A stretch of 64,000 nt of DNA from an uncultured bacterium (GTDB lineage: Bacteria; Bacillota; Clostridia; Oscillospirales; Oscillospiraceae): the NCBI GenBank assembly GCA_947643715.1, contig CANRXB010000009.1, positions 1 to 64,000 on the forward strand, read 5' to 3'. Position 1 is the stretch's first letter; every line of letters begins with the position of its first letter. The position numbers and the translations under genes are program-made. Below, piece by piece: positions 35,290-43,901 of the stretch. A model generated the notes under the pieces. The model ran no database searches. It saw only the letters and a program-made list of their open reading frames with translations, and had not been told where the DNA came from.

Positions 35290-35993
35290 GACAGGAGAGC
35301 AGATTAGGCGTCCTGGGCGGCATGGGCCCCCAGGCCACCCAGGTGTTCTACCAGTTCGTGCTGGACCGCACCGACGCCGCCCGGGATCAGGACCACCTCC
35401 CGGCCCTGATCCTGTCCGACACCGGCATCCCAGACCGCACCGCCGCCATCCTGTCCGGAGACACGGAAGGACTGTACCGGCGGCTGCTGGCAGACGCGAG
35501 GATGCTGGAGCGCTGCGGCTGCACGGTGCTGGCCATCCCCTGCAACACCTCCCACTATTTCGTGGACGAGCTCCAGAAGGAGGTCGGGGTGCCCATCGTC
35601 CACATGATCCGGGAGACCGCCGCCGCCCTGGCCGCCCAGGGGAAGAGGCGGCCCGGTATCCTGGGCACCGACGGTACCATCCGAACGGGCCTGTACCAGA
35701 AGGAGTGCGCCGCCCAGGGGCTGGAGGCCGTCGCCCCAGGCCCGGAGGCCCAGAAGCTGGTGATGTCCATCATCTACGATGAGATCAAGCAGGGAGAGAA
35801 GGGCAGCCGGGACAAGTTCGCCCAGATCGACAGGGCCATCCGGAAGGCGGGGTGCGACTGCGCCATCCTGGCCTGCACGGAACTGTCCGTGTTCGCCACC
35901 TATCACCCGCTCCCCTCGTTCTATCTGGACGCCATGATGGTGATGGCGGAGCGTGCCGTGGAGGCGTGCGGATATCCCCTGCGCACCATTTGA
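35286..35993 (+). CDS. Aspartate/glutamate racemase family protein
   Basis: A 235-residue cofactor-independent amino-acid racemase of the Asp/Glu family. The two catalytic cysteines lie in IPCNTSHYF (Cys86) and LACTELSVF (Cys197). GVLGGMGPQATQVFY is the typical N-terminus. Known relatives make D-aspartate or D-glutamate. The coupled ATP-grasp ligase upstream and the MurE homolog downstream suggest it supplies a D-amino acid for their reaction; exact substrate (Asp versus Glu) not resolved. ATG 35286 overlaps the previous stop. Confidence 0.9.
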   Translation: MRQESRLGVLGGMGPQATQVFYQFVLDRTDAARDQDHLPALILSDTGIPDRTAAILSGDTEGLYRRLLADARMLERCGCTVLAIPCNTSHYFVDELQKEVGVPIVHMIRETAAALAAQGKRRPGILGTDGTIRTGLYQKECAAQGLEAVAPGPEAQKLVMSIIYDEIKQGEKGSRDKFAQIDRAIRKAGCDCAILACTELSVFATYHPLPSFYLDAMMVMAERAVEACGYPLRTI

Positions 35994-36076
35994 GACGGAC
36001 ATGCAAGTGCAAGATGGGGGCCCGTGCCCCCGACGGACAGCAGACCCTTCGAGGTCACGATCGATTGGAGGCCATT

Positions 36077-37609
36077 ATGATGGAGCCCGCCCGTTCCCCT
36101 CTGCGCAGGTACTGTCAACTGCTGGAGGACCTGCACCAGTTGGCCGCGCCCTTGCCCCAGGGGCTGGACCTGGAGCGCAGCGTAGAGATGGTGTCCTACG
36201 ACTCCCAGGAGGTGGTCCCCGGCACGCTGTTCCTGTGCAAAGGGGCGCATTTCAAGCCGGAGTACCTGGCCGACGCCGCCCGCCGGGGCGCGTTCGCCTA
36301 TGTCAGTCAGACGAGCTATCCCGACGTGGAGCTGCCCTGCATCCAGGTGAAGGACATGAGGCAGGTGATCGCCCCGCTGGCGGTGGGATACTATGATCAT
36401 CCGTCCCAGAAGCTGGACGTCATAGGCATCACCGGCACCAAGGGCAAGTCGTCCACCACGTATTACCTGAAGCATATCCTGGACGAGCTGCTCGCCCCCC
36501 AGGGCAAGAGCTGCGGGGTCATCTCGTCCATCGACACCTGGGACGGGGTGGAACGCTTCGAGTCCCATCTCACGACGCCGGAGCCGCTGGAGCTGCAAAA
36601 GCATCTGGCCAACGCCGCGGCTTCTGGGATGGGATATGTGGTGATGGAGGCGTCCAGCCAGGCCCTGAAATATCACCGCACCCTGGGCGTCCGGTTCGCC
36701 GCCGCCGTTTTCCTGAACATCGGCACCGATCACATCTCCCCCATCGAGCACCCGGATCTGGACGATTACCTCCGCTCCAAGCTGAAGATATTCGCCCAGG
36801 CGGAGCTGTCCTGCGTCAACCTGGACTGTGACTGCGGGGAAGAGGCGCTGCGCGCTGCCCAAAACGCCTGCGAGCGGGTGATCGGCTTTTCCCGGCGGGA
36901 CCCCACCGCCGACGTGTATGGCCACGATGTGCGCAAATGGGGGGACGACATCCTGTTCCAGGTGGAGGCGGGGGAGCTGAGCGGCGGATACCGCCTCACC
37001 ATGCCGGGGCTGTTCAATGTGGAGAACGCGCTGGCCGCCATCGCCGTATGCCTGGGGCTGGGCATCCCGCAGCAGGCCGTCCAGGCGGGGCTGGCTAAGG
37101 CCCGCGTGCCCGGCCGGATGGAGGTGTATTCCAATACCCAGGGGGACCTCACCGCTATCGTGGACTATGCCCACAACCGCATGAGCTTCGAGACCCTGTT
37201 CCGCTCCGCGAAGGAGGAGTACCCCGGGCGGAGGATCGTGGCGGTGTTCGGCTGCCCGGGCAAGAAGGCGTTCGACCGCCGCCGGGATCTGGGGGAGGTG
37301 TCCGGGCAGAACGCCGACCTGGTGGTGCTCACCGAGGAGGACTCCGGCGAAGAGGACACTGTGGCCATCTGCAAGGAGATCGCGGGCCATGTGGAGGCCC
37401 AGGGCTGCGCCTGTGAGATCCAGCCCAACCGGGGGGAGGCCATCCGTCAGGCGGTGCTGAGCTGTGATGTGCCCTCGGTCATCCTCATCACCGGAAAGGG
37501 AGCGGAGACCCGGCAGAAGCGGGGGCTCGAATATATCGACACGCCCTCCGACGTGGACTACGCGAAGGCGTTCCTGCGGGAATCCGACGCCCGCCGCAGA
37601 CAGCTTTGA
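36077..37609 (+). CDS. MurE-like Mur ligase without the DNPR motif
   Basis: A 510-residue UDP-MurNAc-peptide ligase homolog. The P-loop TGTKGKSST is at 119-127; central-domain motifs TTPEPLELQKHLA, VVMEASSQALK and LNIGTDHISPIEH, and C-terminal VDYAHNRMSFETL and VAVFGCPGKKAFDRR, follow MurE order. The specificity position normally holding DNPR in meso-diaminopimelate enzymes or D(D/N)P(N/A) in lysine enzymes reads EDSG (Glu421-Gly424). So the added amino acid probably differs. The canonical DNPR-type MurE is at 55683-57125. ATG 36077 follows GGAGGCC; ATG 36080 is also possible. Confidence 0.85.
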   Translation: MMEPARSPLRRYCQLLEDLHQLAAPLPQGLDLERSVEMVSYDSQEVVPGTLFLCKGAHFKPEYLADAARRGAFAYVSQTSYPDVELPCIQVKDMRQVIAPLAVGYYDHPSQKLDVIGITGTKGKSSTTYYLKHILDELLAPQGKSCGVISSIDTWDGVERFESHLTTPEPLELQKHLANAAASGMGYVVMEASSQALKYHRTLGVRFAAAVFLNIGTDHISPIEHPDLDDYLRSKLKIFAQAELSCVNLDCDCGEEALRAAQNACERVIGFSRRDPTADVYGHDVRKWGDDILFQVEAGELSGGYRLTMPGLFNVENALAAIAVCLGLGIPQQAVQAGLAKARVPGRMEVYSNTQGDLTAIVDYAHNRMSFETLFRSAKEEYPGRRIVAVFGCPGKKAFDRRRDLGEVSGQNADLVVLTEEDSGEEDTVAICKEIAGHVEAQGCACEIQPNRGEAIRQAVLSCDVPSVILITGKGAETRQKRGLEYIDTPSDVDYAKAFLRESDARRRQL

Positions 37610-37624
37610 CAGGATAGCATGAAA

Positions 37625-37663
37625 AAAGTCCGGCCCTCCTGCGATGCGGGAGGGCCGGACTTT
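37625..37663. terminator. Bidirectional terminator after the Mur ligase cassette
   Basis: AAAGTCCGGCCCTCC pairs with GGAGGGCCGGACTTT across TGCGATGCG; A-runs on the left provide a U-tract for minus-strand transcripts of the ABC operon as well. Confidence 0.88.
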
Positions 37664-37709
37664 GCTTGACAGGGGGCCGGCGGAGGGCCGCTGTGACTGG
37701 CCCCGCCGC

Positions 37710-38360
37710 TCAGACGTCCTGTTTGCTGTAAAAGTGCAGGGACAGCAGGAAAGAAACCAGGAAAAACAGCACCAGCAGGACCACCGCCGCAGCCCCGATG
37801 GGGATGGCCTGGGACATGGTGGGCGCCTCCAGGGCCTTGAGCTGCTCCAGACCGCCCATGGGGATCATGACCACCACCCCCAGCAGAAAGATCGCGCCCA
37901 TGACGGCGTAGAACATGAGCCGTGCCCGCTCCGCTCCGAACTTGTACAGGAAGGGCAGCAGGATGGCGTTCATCAGCATGGCCAGCAGCCCGCACGCCGC
38001 ACAGGAGGCCATGTATGAAAGGGGGTCCTCGATGAGGCCCAAGACGTTCATCACGGACCCGAGCACCGCCACCAGCGCCAGGCTGACGAGGCACAGCAGC
38101 AGAGCCGTCAGATACCGTGCGGCCACGGTCCTGGTGCGGCCCACCGGCAGGGACAGACCATATACGTCCCACTTGGACTGCTTGTCGTAGGCGAACACGT
38201 TCATGGGCAGGATGGCGACCATGACGGCCACGAAGCTGCCCACGAAGTCCGCCTGCCACACCCCCGCAAAGGCCAGCGCCATATAGATGCCCACGACCAT
38301 CAGGTAGCTGCGCAGGCTCTTGCGCAAGATGAGCAGATCCTTCAGGATCAATCCGGTCAT
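37710..38360 (-). CDS. ABC transporter permease
   Basis: A 216-residue membrane protein with about six helices (for example SYLMVVGIYMALAFAGV, YLTALLLCLVSLALVAV, AVVLLVLFFLVSFLLSLH). It is the membrane subunit for the adjacent ATPase, which its start overlaps by 4 bases. This is the ABC-2/DUF permease type partnered with YtrA-like regulators. The start MTGLILKDL has a weak ribosome binding site consistent with coupling. Confidence 0.85.
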   Translation of the reverse strand: MTGLILKDLLILRKSLRSYLMVVGIYMALAFAGVWQADFVGSFVAVMVAILPMNVFAYDKQSKWDVYGLSLPVGRTRTVAARYLTALLLCLVSLALVAVLGSVMNVLGLIEDPLSYMASCAACGLLAMLMNAILLPFLYKFGAERARLMFYAVMGAIFLLGVVVMIPMGGLEQLKALEAPTMSQAIPIGAAAVVLLVLFFLVSFLLSLHFYSKQDV

Positions 38361-39205
38361 ACGCTCTCCCCCTTTACTACGAGTACCATCATCTCGTCCA
38401 GCGTCACCGGCTCCACTGTCAGCCGGGGATATCTCCGGCTGAACGCGGCCCGGTCCCTCACCAGCGCTTCGGTGGAGAACTGGGTCTTGCGGGCGCTGAC
38501 GAGGTAGCTGCGATCCACCTGCTCCAGATCCGCCTTGGCGCACACCAGCCGTCCGTATCGCTCCAGCAGCCGGTCCTTCTCGTCACACAGCAGCAACTTC
38601 CCCTGGTGGAGATAGGCGATGTAGTCCGCGGCCTTCTCCAGATCGGAGGTGATGTGGCTGGAGATGAGGATGCCGTGCTCCTCGTCGGAGACGAAGGCCA
38701 GGAACTCGTCCAGGATCTCCTCCCGGACCACCGGGTCCAGCCCCGCCGTGGCCTCGTCCAGCAGCAGCAGGCGGGGCCTGTGGGCCAGCGCCGCCGCCAG
38801 GGACAGCTTCATACGCATCCCCCGGGACAGCTCCTTGATGTCCTTCGTCCCCGCCAGGCCGAACTTGTCCAGGTAGTCCCGGAACAGGGCCTTGTCCCAG
38901 GACCGGAACACCCGGCTGAGCACGCTGTCCACGTCCTTGATGCGCAGGTGTTCGGAGAAGAAGCAGTCGTCCAGCACGATGCCGATGTCCTCCTTGGCCT
39001 GGTCGGGCTGCGTGCCCAACAGGGCGACGCTGCCGGCAGTGGGCCGCACGATGCCCAGCATGGACTTGATGAGGGTGGTCTTGCCCGCTCCGTTCTCCCC
39101 GATGAGGCCCAGGATGGATCCGCCTGGGACCTTGAGGTCGATCGGGCCCAGGGTGAAGGTCTTATACTCCTTCACCAGCCCCTTGAGTTCGATACAATTC
39201 GTCAT
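38357..39205 (-). CDS. ABC transporter ATP-binding protein
   Basis: A 282-residue ABC ATPase: Walker A GLIGENGAGKTTL, signature LSRGMRMKLSLAAAL, Walker B PRLLLLDEATAGLD and a switch His in ILISSHITSDLEKAADY. It probably works with the permease as an exporter of antimicrobials or lipids, by analogy with YtrB-type systems. GGAAGAG precedes the ATG. Confidence 0.95.
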   Translation of the reverse strand: MTNCIELKGLVKEYKTFTLGPIDLKVPGGSILGLIGENGAGKTTLIKSMLGIVRPTAGSVALLGTQPDQAKEDIGIVLDDCFFSEHLRIKDVDSVLSRVFRSWDKALFRDYLDKFGLAGTKDIKELSRGMRMKLSLAAALAHRPRLLLLDEATAGLDPVVREEILDEFLAFVSDEEHGILISSHITSDLEKAADYIAYLHQGKLLLCDEKDRLLERYGRLVCAKADLEQVDRSYLVSARKTQFSTEALVRDRAAFSRRYPRLTVEPVTLDEMMVLVVKGESV

Positions 39206-39207
39206 AG

Positions 39208-39582
39208 TTACTCTTCCTTATACAGTGTGTTGAGCATTTCGGTGACTTCCTCCAGACCGACCGCCCCGGCCCGGGCGGCATCCACCGCCTGGGACAGATG
39301 CCCTTCGATCTGGCACAGCACGGCCTCCCGCCGGGTCTCCCGGTCCTGGGCAGCCACGAAGCAGCCCTTGCCGGGGACCGAGGTGAGGAAGCCTTCCCGT
39401 TCCAGCTCCTCATAGGCCCGCTTGGTGGTGATGACAGAGATACGCAGGTCCCGGGCCAGCAGCCGAATGGAGGGCAGGGCCGTCCCCTCCGGCAGATCGC
39501 CCGACAGGATCAGGCCCTTGAGCTGCCGGACGATCTGCTCATAGATCGGGACGCCGGAGGAATTGCTGATGATGATGTCCAT
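39208..39582 (-). CDS. GntR family (YtrA-type) repressor
   Basis: A 124-residue regulator: a winged helix (IYEQIVRQLKGLILSGDLPEG, then LPSIRLLARDLRISVITTKRAYEELEREGF in parts) and a short C-terminal tail, as in the YtrA subfamily that controls ABC exporters. The ATG at 39582 follows GAGGTG. Its operon promoter carries TATA-rich palindromes that probably form its operator, so it represses its own ABC operon. Confidence 0.93.
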   Translation of the reverse strand: MDIIISNSSGVPIYEQIVRQLKGLILSGDLPEGTALPSIRLLARDLRISVITTKRAYEELEREGFLTSVPGKGCFVAAQDRETRREAVLCQIEGHLSQAVDAARAGAVGLEEVTEMLNTLYKEE

Positions 39583-39599
39583 GGTGCACCTCGTGAAAT

Positions 39600-39650
39600 A
39601 TTGTATATATACGATATACACAATATACACGGGAGACATCCGTTTGTCAA
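39600..39650 (-). promoter_or_regulatory. GntR-ABC operon promoter and operator
   Basis: On the minus strand TTGACA (39645-39650) and TATATT (39622-39627) are 17 bases apart. Downstream, TTGTATATATACGATATACACAA (39601-39623, written here in one line of 23 but only partly symmetric) forms an imperfect dyad of GTATA/TATAC units fitting a YtrA-type site. Confidence 0.7.
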
Positions 39651-39679
39651 GGGGAGCGGGAAAATTTCCTGTGGAAAAT

Positions 39680-39717
39680 GAGACCAGCCCCTTCCCCGCG
39701 GGGAAGAGGCTGGTCTT
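39680..39717 (-). terminator. Terminator after degV
   Basis: AGACCAGCCCCTTCCCC pairs with GGGGAAGAGGCTGGTCT with one mismatch; on the minus strand it is followed by CATTTTCC. It lies about 20 bases past the DegV stop. Confidence 0.8.
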
Positions 39718-39735
39718 GGTGAGCCGGATCGGGAC

Positions 39736-40608
39736 CTATCTGTGTTTCCCGGTGAAGAACAGGGCCACGCACCCCGGGCCGGTGTGGGCGCCGATGACGG
39801 GGCCGATGGAGTTGATGACGATCTCCTTCGTGCCATAGCGTTTCTTGATCTCGTCGGCCACGAACTGAGCGTCCTCCAGGCAGTCGCTGTTGCTGATGAA
39901 CATGGTCTGGGAGGCGGGATCCTCCGCCAGCTCCCCCACCTTGTCTACCAGGGCGGTGAGGGACGCCTTGCGGCCCCGGGCCTTGGCCACGTTGATGAGG
40001 TGGCCCTCGTCGTCCACGTGGAGGACGGGCTTGATCTGGAGCATGGTGCCCACCACGGCGGTGGCGGCGGACACCCGTCCGCCTTTCTTCAGGAAGAACA
40101 GGTCGTCCACGGTGAACCAATGGCACTGGTGCAGCTTGTTGGCTTCGGCCCAGTCCCGGACCTCCTCCAGGGTCTTGCCCTGCTGGCGCAGCTTGGCGGC
40201 CTGATATACGAACATCCCCTGGCCCAAAGAGGCGCACAGAGTGTCCACGACGCAGATCTTGCGCTCCGGGTAATGCTCGGCAAGCTCCTGTGCGGCGATC
40301 TGGAACGCGCTGCAGGTGCTGGACAGGCCGGAGGAGAAGGCCAGCACCAGCACGTCCTTGCCCTGCTTCAGCACGTCCTCGATGGCCTGGGAGGCGTCCT
40401 CCACATTGACGGCGTTGGTGGTGGCCATGAAGCCCTCGCGCTCTTTATCGTAAAATTCCTTAGAGGACATGTCTCGACCGTCCAGGTAGTTCCGATAGGT
40501 CTTGCCGTCCATGATGAAGGAGAGGGGCAGCACATGCAGTTCCAGCTCTTCCGCCATCTCGGCGGCCATGTCGCAAGACGAATCGGTGATGATGATGTAA
40601 TCGCTCAT
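39736..40608 (-). CDS. DegV family fatty-acid-binding protein
   Basis: A 290-residue protein: SDYIIITDSSCDM start, SFIMDGKTYRNYLDG, GFMATTNAVNVEDA, FSSGLSSTCSAF and IKPVLHVDDEGHL. DegV proteins bind fatty acids and in some Firmicutes feed the FakA/FakB kinase. No FakA homolog is in the window. The ATG at 40608 after GAGGAATTGACC is preferred to a TTG two codons earlier. Confidence 0.93.
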   Translation of the reverse strand: MSDYIIITDSSCDMAAEMAEELELHVLPLSFIMDGKTYRNYLDGRDMSSKEFYDKEREGFMATTNAVNVEDASQAIEDVLKQGKDVLVLAFSSGLSSTCSAFQIAAQELAEHYPERKICVVDTLCASLGQGMFVYQAAKLRQQGKTLEEVRDWAEANKLHQCHWFTVDDLFFLKKGGRVSAATAVVGTMLQIKPVLHVDDEGHLINVAKARGRKASLTALVDKVGELAEDPASQTMFISNSDCLEDAQFVADEIKKRYGTKEIVINSIGPVIGAHTGPGCVALFFTGKHR

Positions 40609-40666
40609 GGTCAATTCCTCCAGATCGTAAAATATCGTGTTCCGGTCCGGCGTTCCGGCCCGGGGC

Positions 40667-41200
40667 TCACTTCTTTTTTTTCAGCAGGTCCTCGTGCCCG
40701 GTGCGCTGCGCGAGGATGGCCAGCGCCCGGTGGCAGGCCAGACCGTTGGCATAGCTGCGCATGGCCAGGTCCAGCACCAGCTTGGGCAGGTCGCGGTCGG
40801 TGGTGCCCTCGTCCAAGCGGTCCGCCGTGTCCGCCATGGCCTGGTCCAGATACTCGCAGAAATACTCATATTGCCGGTCGGGGGAGCGCATCTCCCGGCC
40901 CACGGTGGTGATCACCTTCATCTCCCGCACGCTCATCACCTGTTTGAGCGCGCTGATGGCGGTGAGATATGCCAGATGCTCCTGGTCGTACTTCTTGCCG
41001 TTGGCCCGTTCCACCAGGCCGTCTTTGATGTAGTTGTTGATCATGGCGGAGGTGAGCGTATCGCCGTCGCCGGTGGGGATCATCTGCCGGGACAGGTATG
41101 ACACCACCTGGTCCATATACAGCGGGATATCGGGCAGCTCGTCCCACCGGTCGGGGCGCTGCTCGGTCAGCAGCCGTTTGAGTTCAGCCAGCTCCTCCAT
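40667..41200 (-). CDS. DUF1836 protein (MerR-like helix-turn-helix)
   Basis: A 177-residue protein: DIPLYMDQVVSYLSRQMI and GDGDTLTSAMINNYIKDGLV form a helix-turn-helix like that of DUF1836 proteins common in Clostridia, followed by a helical C-terminus ending in a run of lysines. Target unknown. TGGAGGG precedes the start. Confidence 0.85.
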   Translation of the reverse strand: MEELAELKRLLTEQRPDRWDELPDIPLYMDQVVSYLSRQMIPTGDGDTLTSAMINNYIKDGLVERANGKKYDQEHLAYLTAISALKQVMSVREMKVITTVGREMRSPDRQYEYFCEYLDQAMADTADRLDEGTTDRDLPKLVLDLAMRSYANGLACHRALAILAQRTGHEDLLKKKK

Positions 41201-41290
41201 GAAGGTCCCTCCAATCTGATACGGGAAATTATATCACATCGTTTCGCGGACGTAAAGAGGGAAATGACGACCCTTGGGAAGGGTCTGCAC

Positions 41291-41328
41291 GAAGAGACAG
41301 CCGCCCGTCCCCGGGCGGCTGTCTCTTC
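41291..41328. terminator. 17-bp inverted repeat at the end of the 154-residue ORF
   Basis: GAAGAGACAGCCGCCCG (41291-41307) and its exact reverse complement (41312-41328) overlap the stop codon. There is no U-tract after it; GACCCTTGGGAAGGGTC, a second small palindrome, follows at 41269-41285. Likely a stability or termination hairpin for the minus-strand transcript. Confidence 0.55.
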
Positions 41329-41791
41329 ACGCCTCTGCCGGAAGGCGGCCCAGCAACAGCGCCGCTCCGGCCTCCGCCAGCAGCAGCTCCGGGGAGCGGC
41401 CGTCGTAAGGGAGGATGAGCTCCTGGCGGTCTACCGCCCGGCCGTCCAGGGAGACGAACTCGCGCTGCACCGCCACCGAGGCCCGCAGATCGTCCAGGCT
41501 GGACAGGGTGAGGGTGTTCCGGCTGGAGGAGCCGTAGCTGAGCATGGTGCCCGCGGGGAGGCATCGCGTGAGGGCGGACAAGCCGCCGGGGAGCAGGGCG
41601 GTGCGGCAATTCAGCGCCCCCGCCCCGGCCCAGCCGGTGGCGCCGGGGGACACCACCAGCAGGTCCAATGCCTGCCCTGCCAGCAGCGCGGGGTGGCGGC
41701 AGGCCCGCACCAGGGCCTGCGCCCCCTGGGTCAAACGGGTCACACGTTCCGCGAGCCCCTCGTCCCGCTCCCATACGCCGATCTGCCACAT
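41327..41791 (-). CDS. Unknown 154-residue protein
   Basis: Begins WQIGVWERDEGLAERV and contains LDLLVVSPGATGWAGAG and LPGGLSALTRCLPAGTML. The body reads like a small alpha/beta protein rather than G+C frame noise, and GGGAGGCGG supports the ATG at 41791. No family recognised. Lies between BrkB and the DUF1836 gene on the same strand. Confidence 0.6.
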   Translation of the reverse strand: MWQIGVWERDEGLAERVTRLTQGAQALVRACRHPALLAGQALDLLVVSPGATGWAGAGALNCRTALLPGGLSALTRCLPAGTMLSYGSSSRNTLTLSSLDDLRASVAVQREFVSLDGRAVDRQELILPYDGRSPELLLAEAGAALLLGRLPAEA

Positions 41792-41860
41792 GGCGTCCGC
41801 CTCCCTCGAAGATGGGCCTTCCGGCCTGCTGAGGGATAGTTTGGCATGTGCGGCGGGTTT

Positions 41861-42721
41861 TTATGCGCCGGAACGCTCCCGGCGGTGGACGAACAGGACG
41901 TAGTTCACCACGTTGCCCAGGATGAGGATGGTCCCACATAAGTACAGCCACACCAGCAGGATGATGACGGAGGCCAGGGAGCCGTAGATCAGGGAATACC
42001 GGGTGGATCCCCCCATGAGCAGGGAGAAGATCATGGAGGCCACGGCCAGCGCCATCGAGGCCGCCCAGGCCCCGGGCACCACCGAGGGCCTGGGCTTGTC
42101 CAGGGGAGCGGCGAAGCGATAGAGTAGCAGGATGAACAGGAACACGATGCCCAGCAGCAGCAGGTATTTCACCCATTGCCAGGTGCCGAAGCGTTCCACC
42201 AGGCCGTCCAGCTTCAGGAGCTGGCCCAGCAGGTGGAAGAACCAGTTGCCCGTCACCACCACCGCCATGGACAGGTAGATGGTGGCCACCAGCAGCACGG
42301 AGAACAGGATGCTGGCCACGAGCTGGGAGATGCCCCGGAAGGTCGCCCGGCCGTACAGCTCGTGCATGATGTTCATCAGGCCCCGCACGGCGGCCGAGGC
42401 GAACAGCACGGTGAGGAGCGCGCCGCTGAACAGCATGGCGGAGGACTGGTTGGTGTCGATATAGATGAGATAGTCCTGGAAGAGGATCATCACTCCTTCC
42501 GGGAGGAAGGGATCGGCCTGCTCCACCAGGGCGGACAGGTCCAGGTCCAGCTCGTTGACGAAGGCGGAGATGCAGATCATGATGGGGAAAAAGGTGAGGA
42601 TGAGGAAATAGGCCAGCTCCGCAGCGGCCCGGCTGACGCATTTGGAAAAATATACGTCCACCACGTCGGCCACGAAGCGGATGGGCGGGTGGCGGAGCAG
42701 CACGTCCAGCTTTTGTTTCAT
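41861..42721 (-). CDS. YihY/BrkB family membrane protein
   Basis: A 286-residue inner-membrane protein with about six helices. SRAAAELAYFLILTFFPIM is the conserved BrkB opening; ALLTVLFASAAVRGLMNIMHELYG and ASVIILLVWLYLCGTILILGNVVNY (in parts) fit the family. Once annotated as RNase BN; transport or envelope role is not settled. GAGGAGACG precedes the ATG. Confidence 0.93.
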   Translation of the reverse strand: MKQKLDVLLRHPPIRFVADVVDVYFSKCVSRAAAELAYFLILTFFPIMICISAFVNELDLDLSALVEQADPFLPEGVMILFQDYLIYIDTNQSSAMLFSGALLTVLFASAAVRGLMNIMHELYGRATFRGISQLVASILFSVLLVATIYLSMAVVVTGNWFFHLLGQLLKLDGLVERFGTWQWVKYLLLLGIVFLFILLLYRFAAPLDKPRPSVVPGAWAASMALAVASMIFSLLMGGSTRYSLIYGSLASVIILLVWLYLCGTILILGNVVNYVLFVHRRERSGA

Positions 42722-42815
42722 CGCGTTCGTCTCCTCTTGTTCATCGTTGGCACGAGTATACCAGAAAAAGGGGAGGGAGACAATAAGAAATACGGTCGAA
42801 TGCCGGCGGATGGAG

Positions 42816-43712
42816 TTATTCCAGCAGCATGGTCAGGTCGTTCATGGACAAGGAGGGGTTGAGGGCCAGGCTCACGGCGTAGCCCAGCACCTTCCCCAGA
42901 TCGGCCACCCGGCTGTCCACCTCCCGGGGGGTGACGAAGAAGTCCTCGCCGCCGGGGAGGTCCCTGCGGTCCGGCCCGGTATGCCCCGCCCGCTCCAGCA
43001 GGTCCAGGGCCAGGGTGGCCCCGTCCACCACCGTGGGCACGCCCACGGTATACACCGGCACGCCCAGGCTCTCCCGGTCCAGGGCAGAGCGGTGGTTGCC
43101 CACGCCCGAGCCGGGGACCACCCCCGCGTCGGATAGCTGCACCGTGCGGCACAGCCGGTCCAGGGAGCGGGAGGCCAAGGCGTCTATGGCGATGACGCAG
43201 GACGGGGCGAGCCGGTCCGCCAGGGCCTTGGCCACCAGGCTGCTCTCCATGCCGGTCGAGGCCAACACCCCGGGCGCCGCTGCGGCCACCGGGCGCAGCG
43301 AGCCGAAGTGCTCCGGCACCTGCTCCACGAGGTGGCGGGTGACCAGCAGATGGTCCACTGCCAGCGGGCCGATGAGGTCGGGGGTCACGCCCCGGTTGCC
43401 CAGGCCGACGACGAGGGCGGGGCCGTCCTGGGGCAGCAGGGGGCGCAGACAGCCCGCCACGGCCTGAGCAGCCCGCTGGAAGGCCCCTTCCTCCCGGCGG
43501 AGCAGGCCGTCCAGCTCCAGGGTGATATATACCCCCTGGGGCTTGCCCAAGGCCCTCGCGCCCTCGGCGCTGGAGATGGTCACCGTGGTCACGGGGAAGC
43601 CCTCCCGCCGATCCTCCTCGGCGCGCACGCCGGGAAGGGCGGATGCGTCCCCTGTGCCCTCCTTCCAGAGCTGGTGGGCCTCCACGGCCAGATCGGTGCG
43701 GCGCTGGGCCAT
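42816..43712 (-). CDS. gpr: Germination protease GPR
   Basis: A 298-residue aspartic-type protease that degrades small acid-soluble spore proteins at germination. TDLAVEAHQLW and the processing-like segment, GLGNRGVTPDLIGPLAVDHLLVTRHL (two parts), CVIAIDALASRSLDRL and GVVPGSGVGNHRSALDRE identify it. Its presence marks a spore former. Divergent from rpsT, as usual in Clostridia. A sigma-G promoter could not be picked with confidence. AGGAGTG precedes the ATG. Confidence 0.96.
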   Translation of the reverse strand: MAQRRTDLAVEAHQLWKEGTGDASALPGVRAEEDRREGFPVTTVTISSAEGARALGKPQGVYITLELDGLLRREEGAFQRAAQAVAGCLRPLLPQDGPALVVGLGNRGVTPDLIGPLAVDHLLVTRHLVEQVPEHFGSLRPVAAAAPGVLASTGMESSLVAKALADRLAPSCVIAIDALASRSLDRLCRTVQLSDAGVVPGSGVGNHRSALDRESLGVPVYTVGVPTVVDGATLALDLLERAGHTGPDRRDLPGGEDFFVTPREVDSRVADLGKVLGYAVSLALNPSLSMNDLTMLLE

Positions 43713-43812
43713 TCAGATCACTCCTGTCGTACCAGATATTGCGGCCATTCGGGCCGGATGCCCCTATTTTTTGCCGGAAGAAAGTTTCTATGCAAAAAAA
43801 TCAAAAAAGGTG

Positions 43813-43841
43813 TTGCATTTTTCCCGCTTTGATGGTAAAAT
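43813..43841 (+). promoter_or_regulatory. rpsT promoter
   Basis: TTGCAT (43813-43818), a 17-base spacer and TAAAAT (43836-43841). Confidence 0.8.
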
Positions 43842-43901
43842 ACATACCTGCGACGGAAGACCGAAATAGATCGAACAAAAATATCGGAGGAGGTGTTTGG
43901 T

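Noticed and set aside
34021-37620. Poly-gamma-glutamate or cyanophycin synthesis
   Set aside because: No CapB/CphA-like full gene set; the MurE-like gene has normal MurE domains.
41229-42641. 470-codon frame overlapping BrkB
   Set aside because: Arg/Pro/Gly-rich shadow of BrkB in another frame; BrkB has clear membrane helices.
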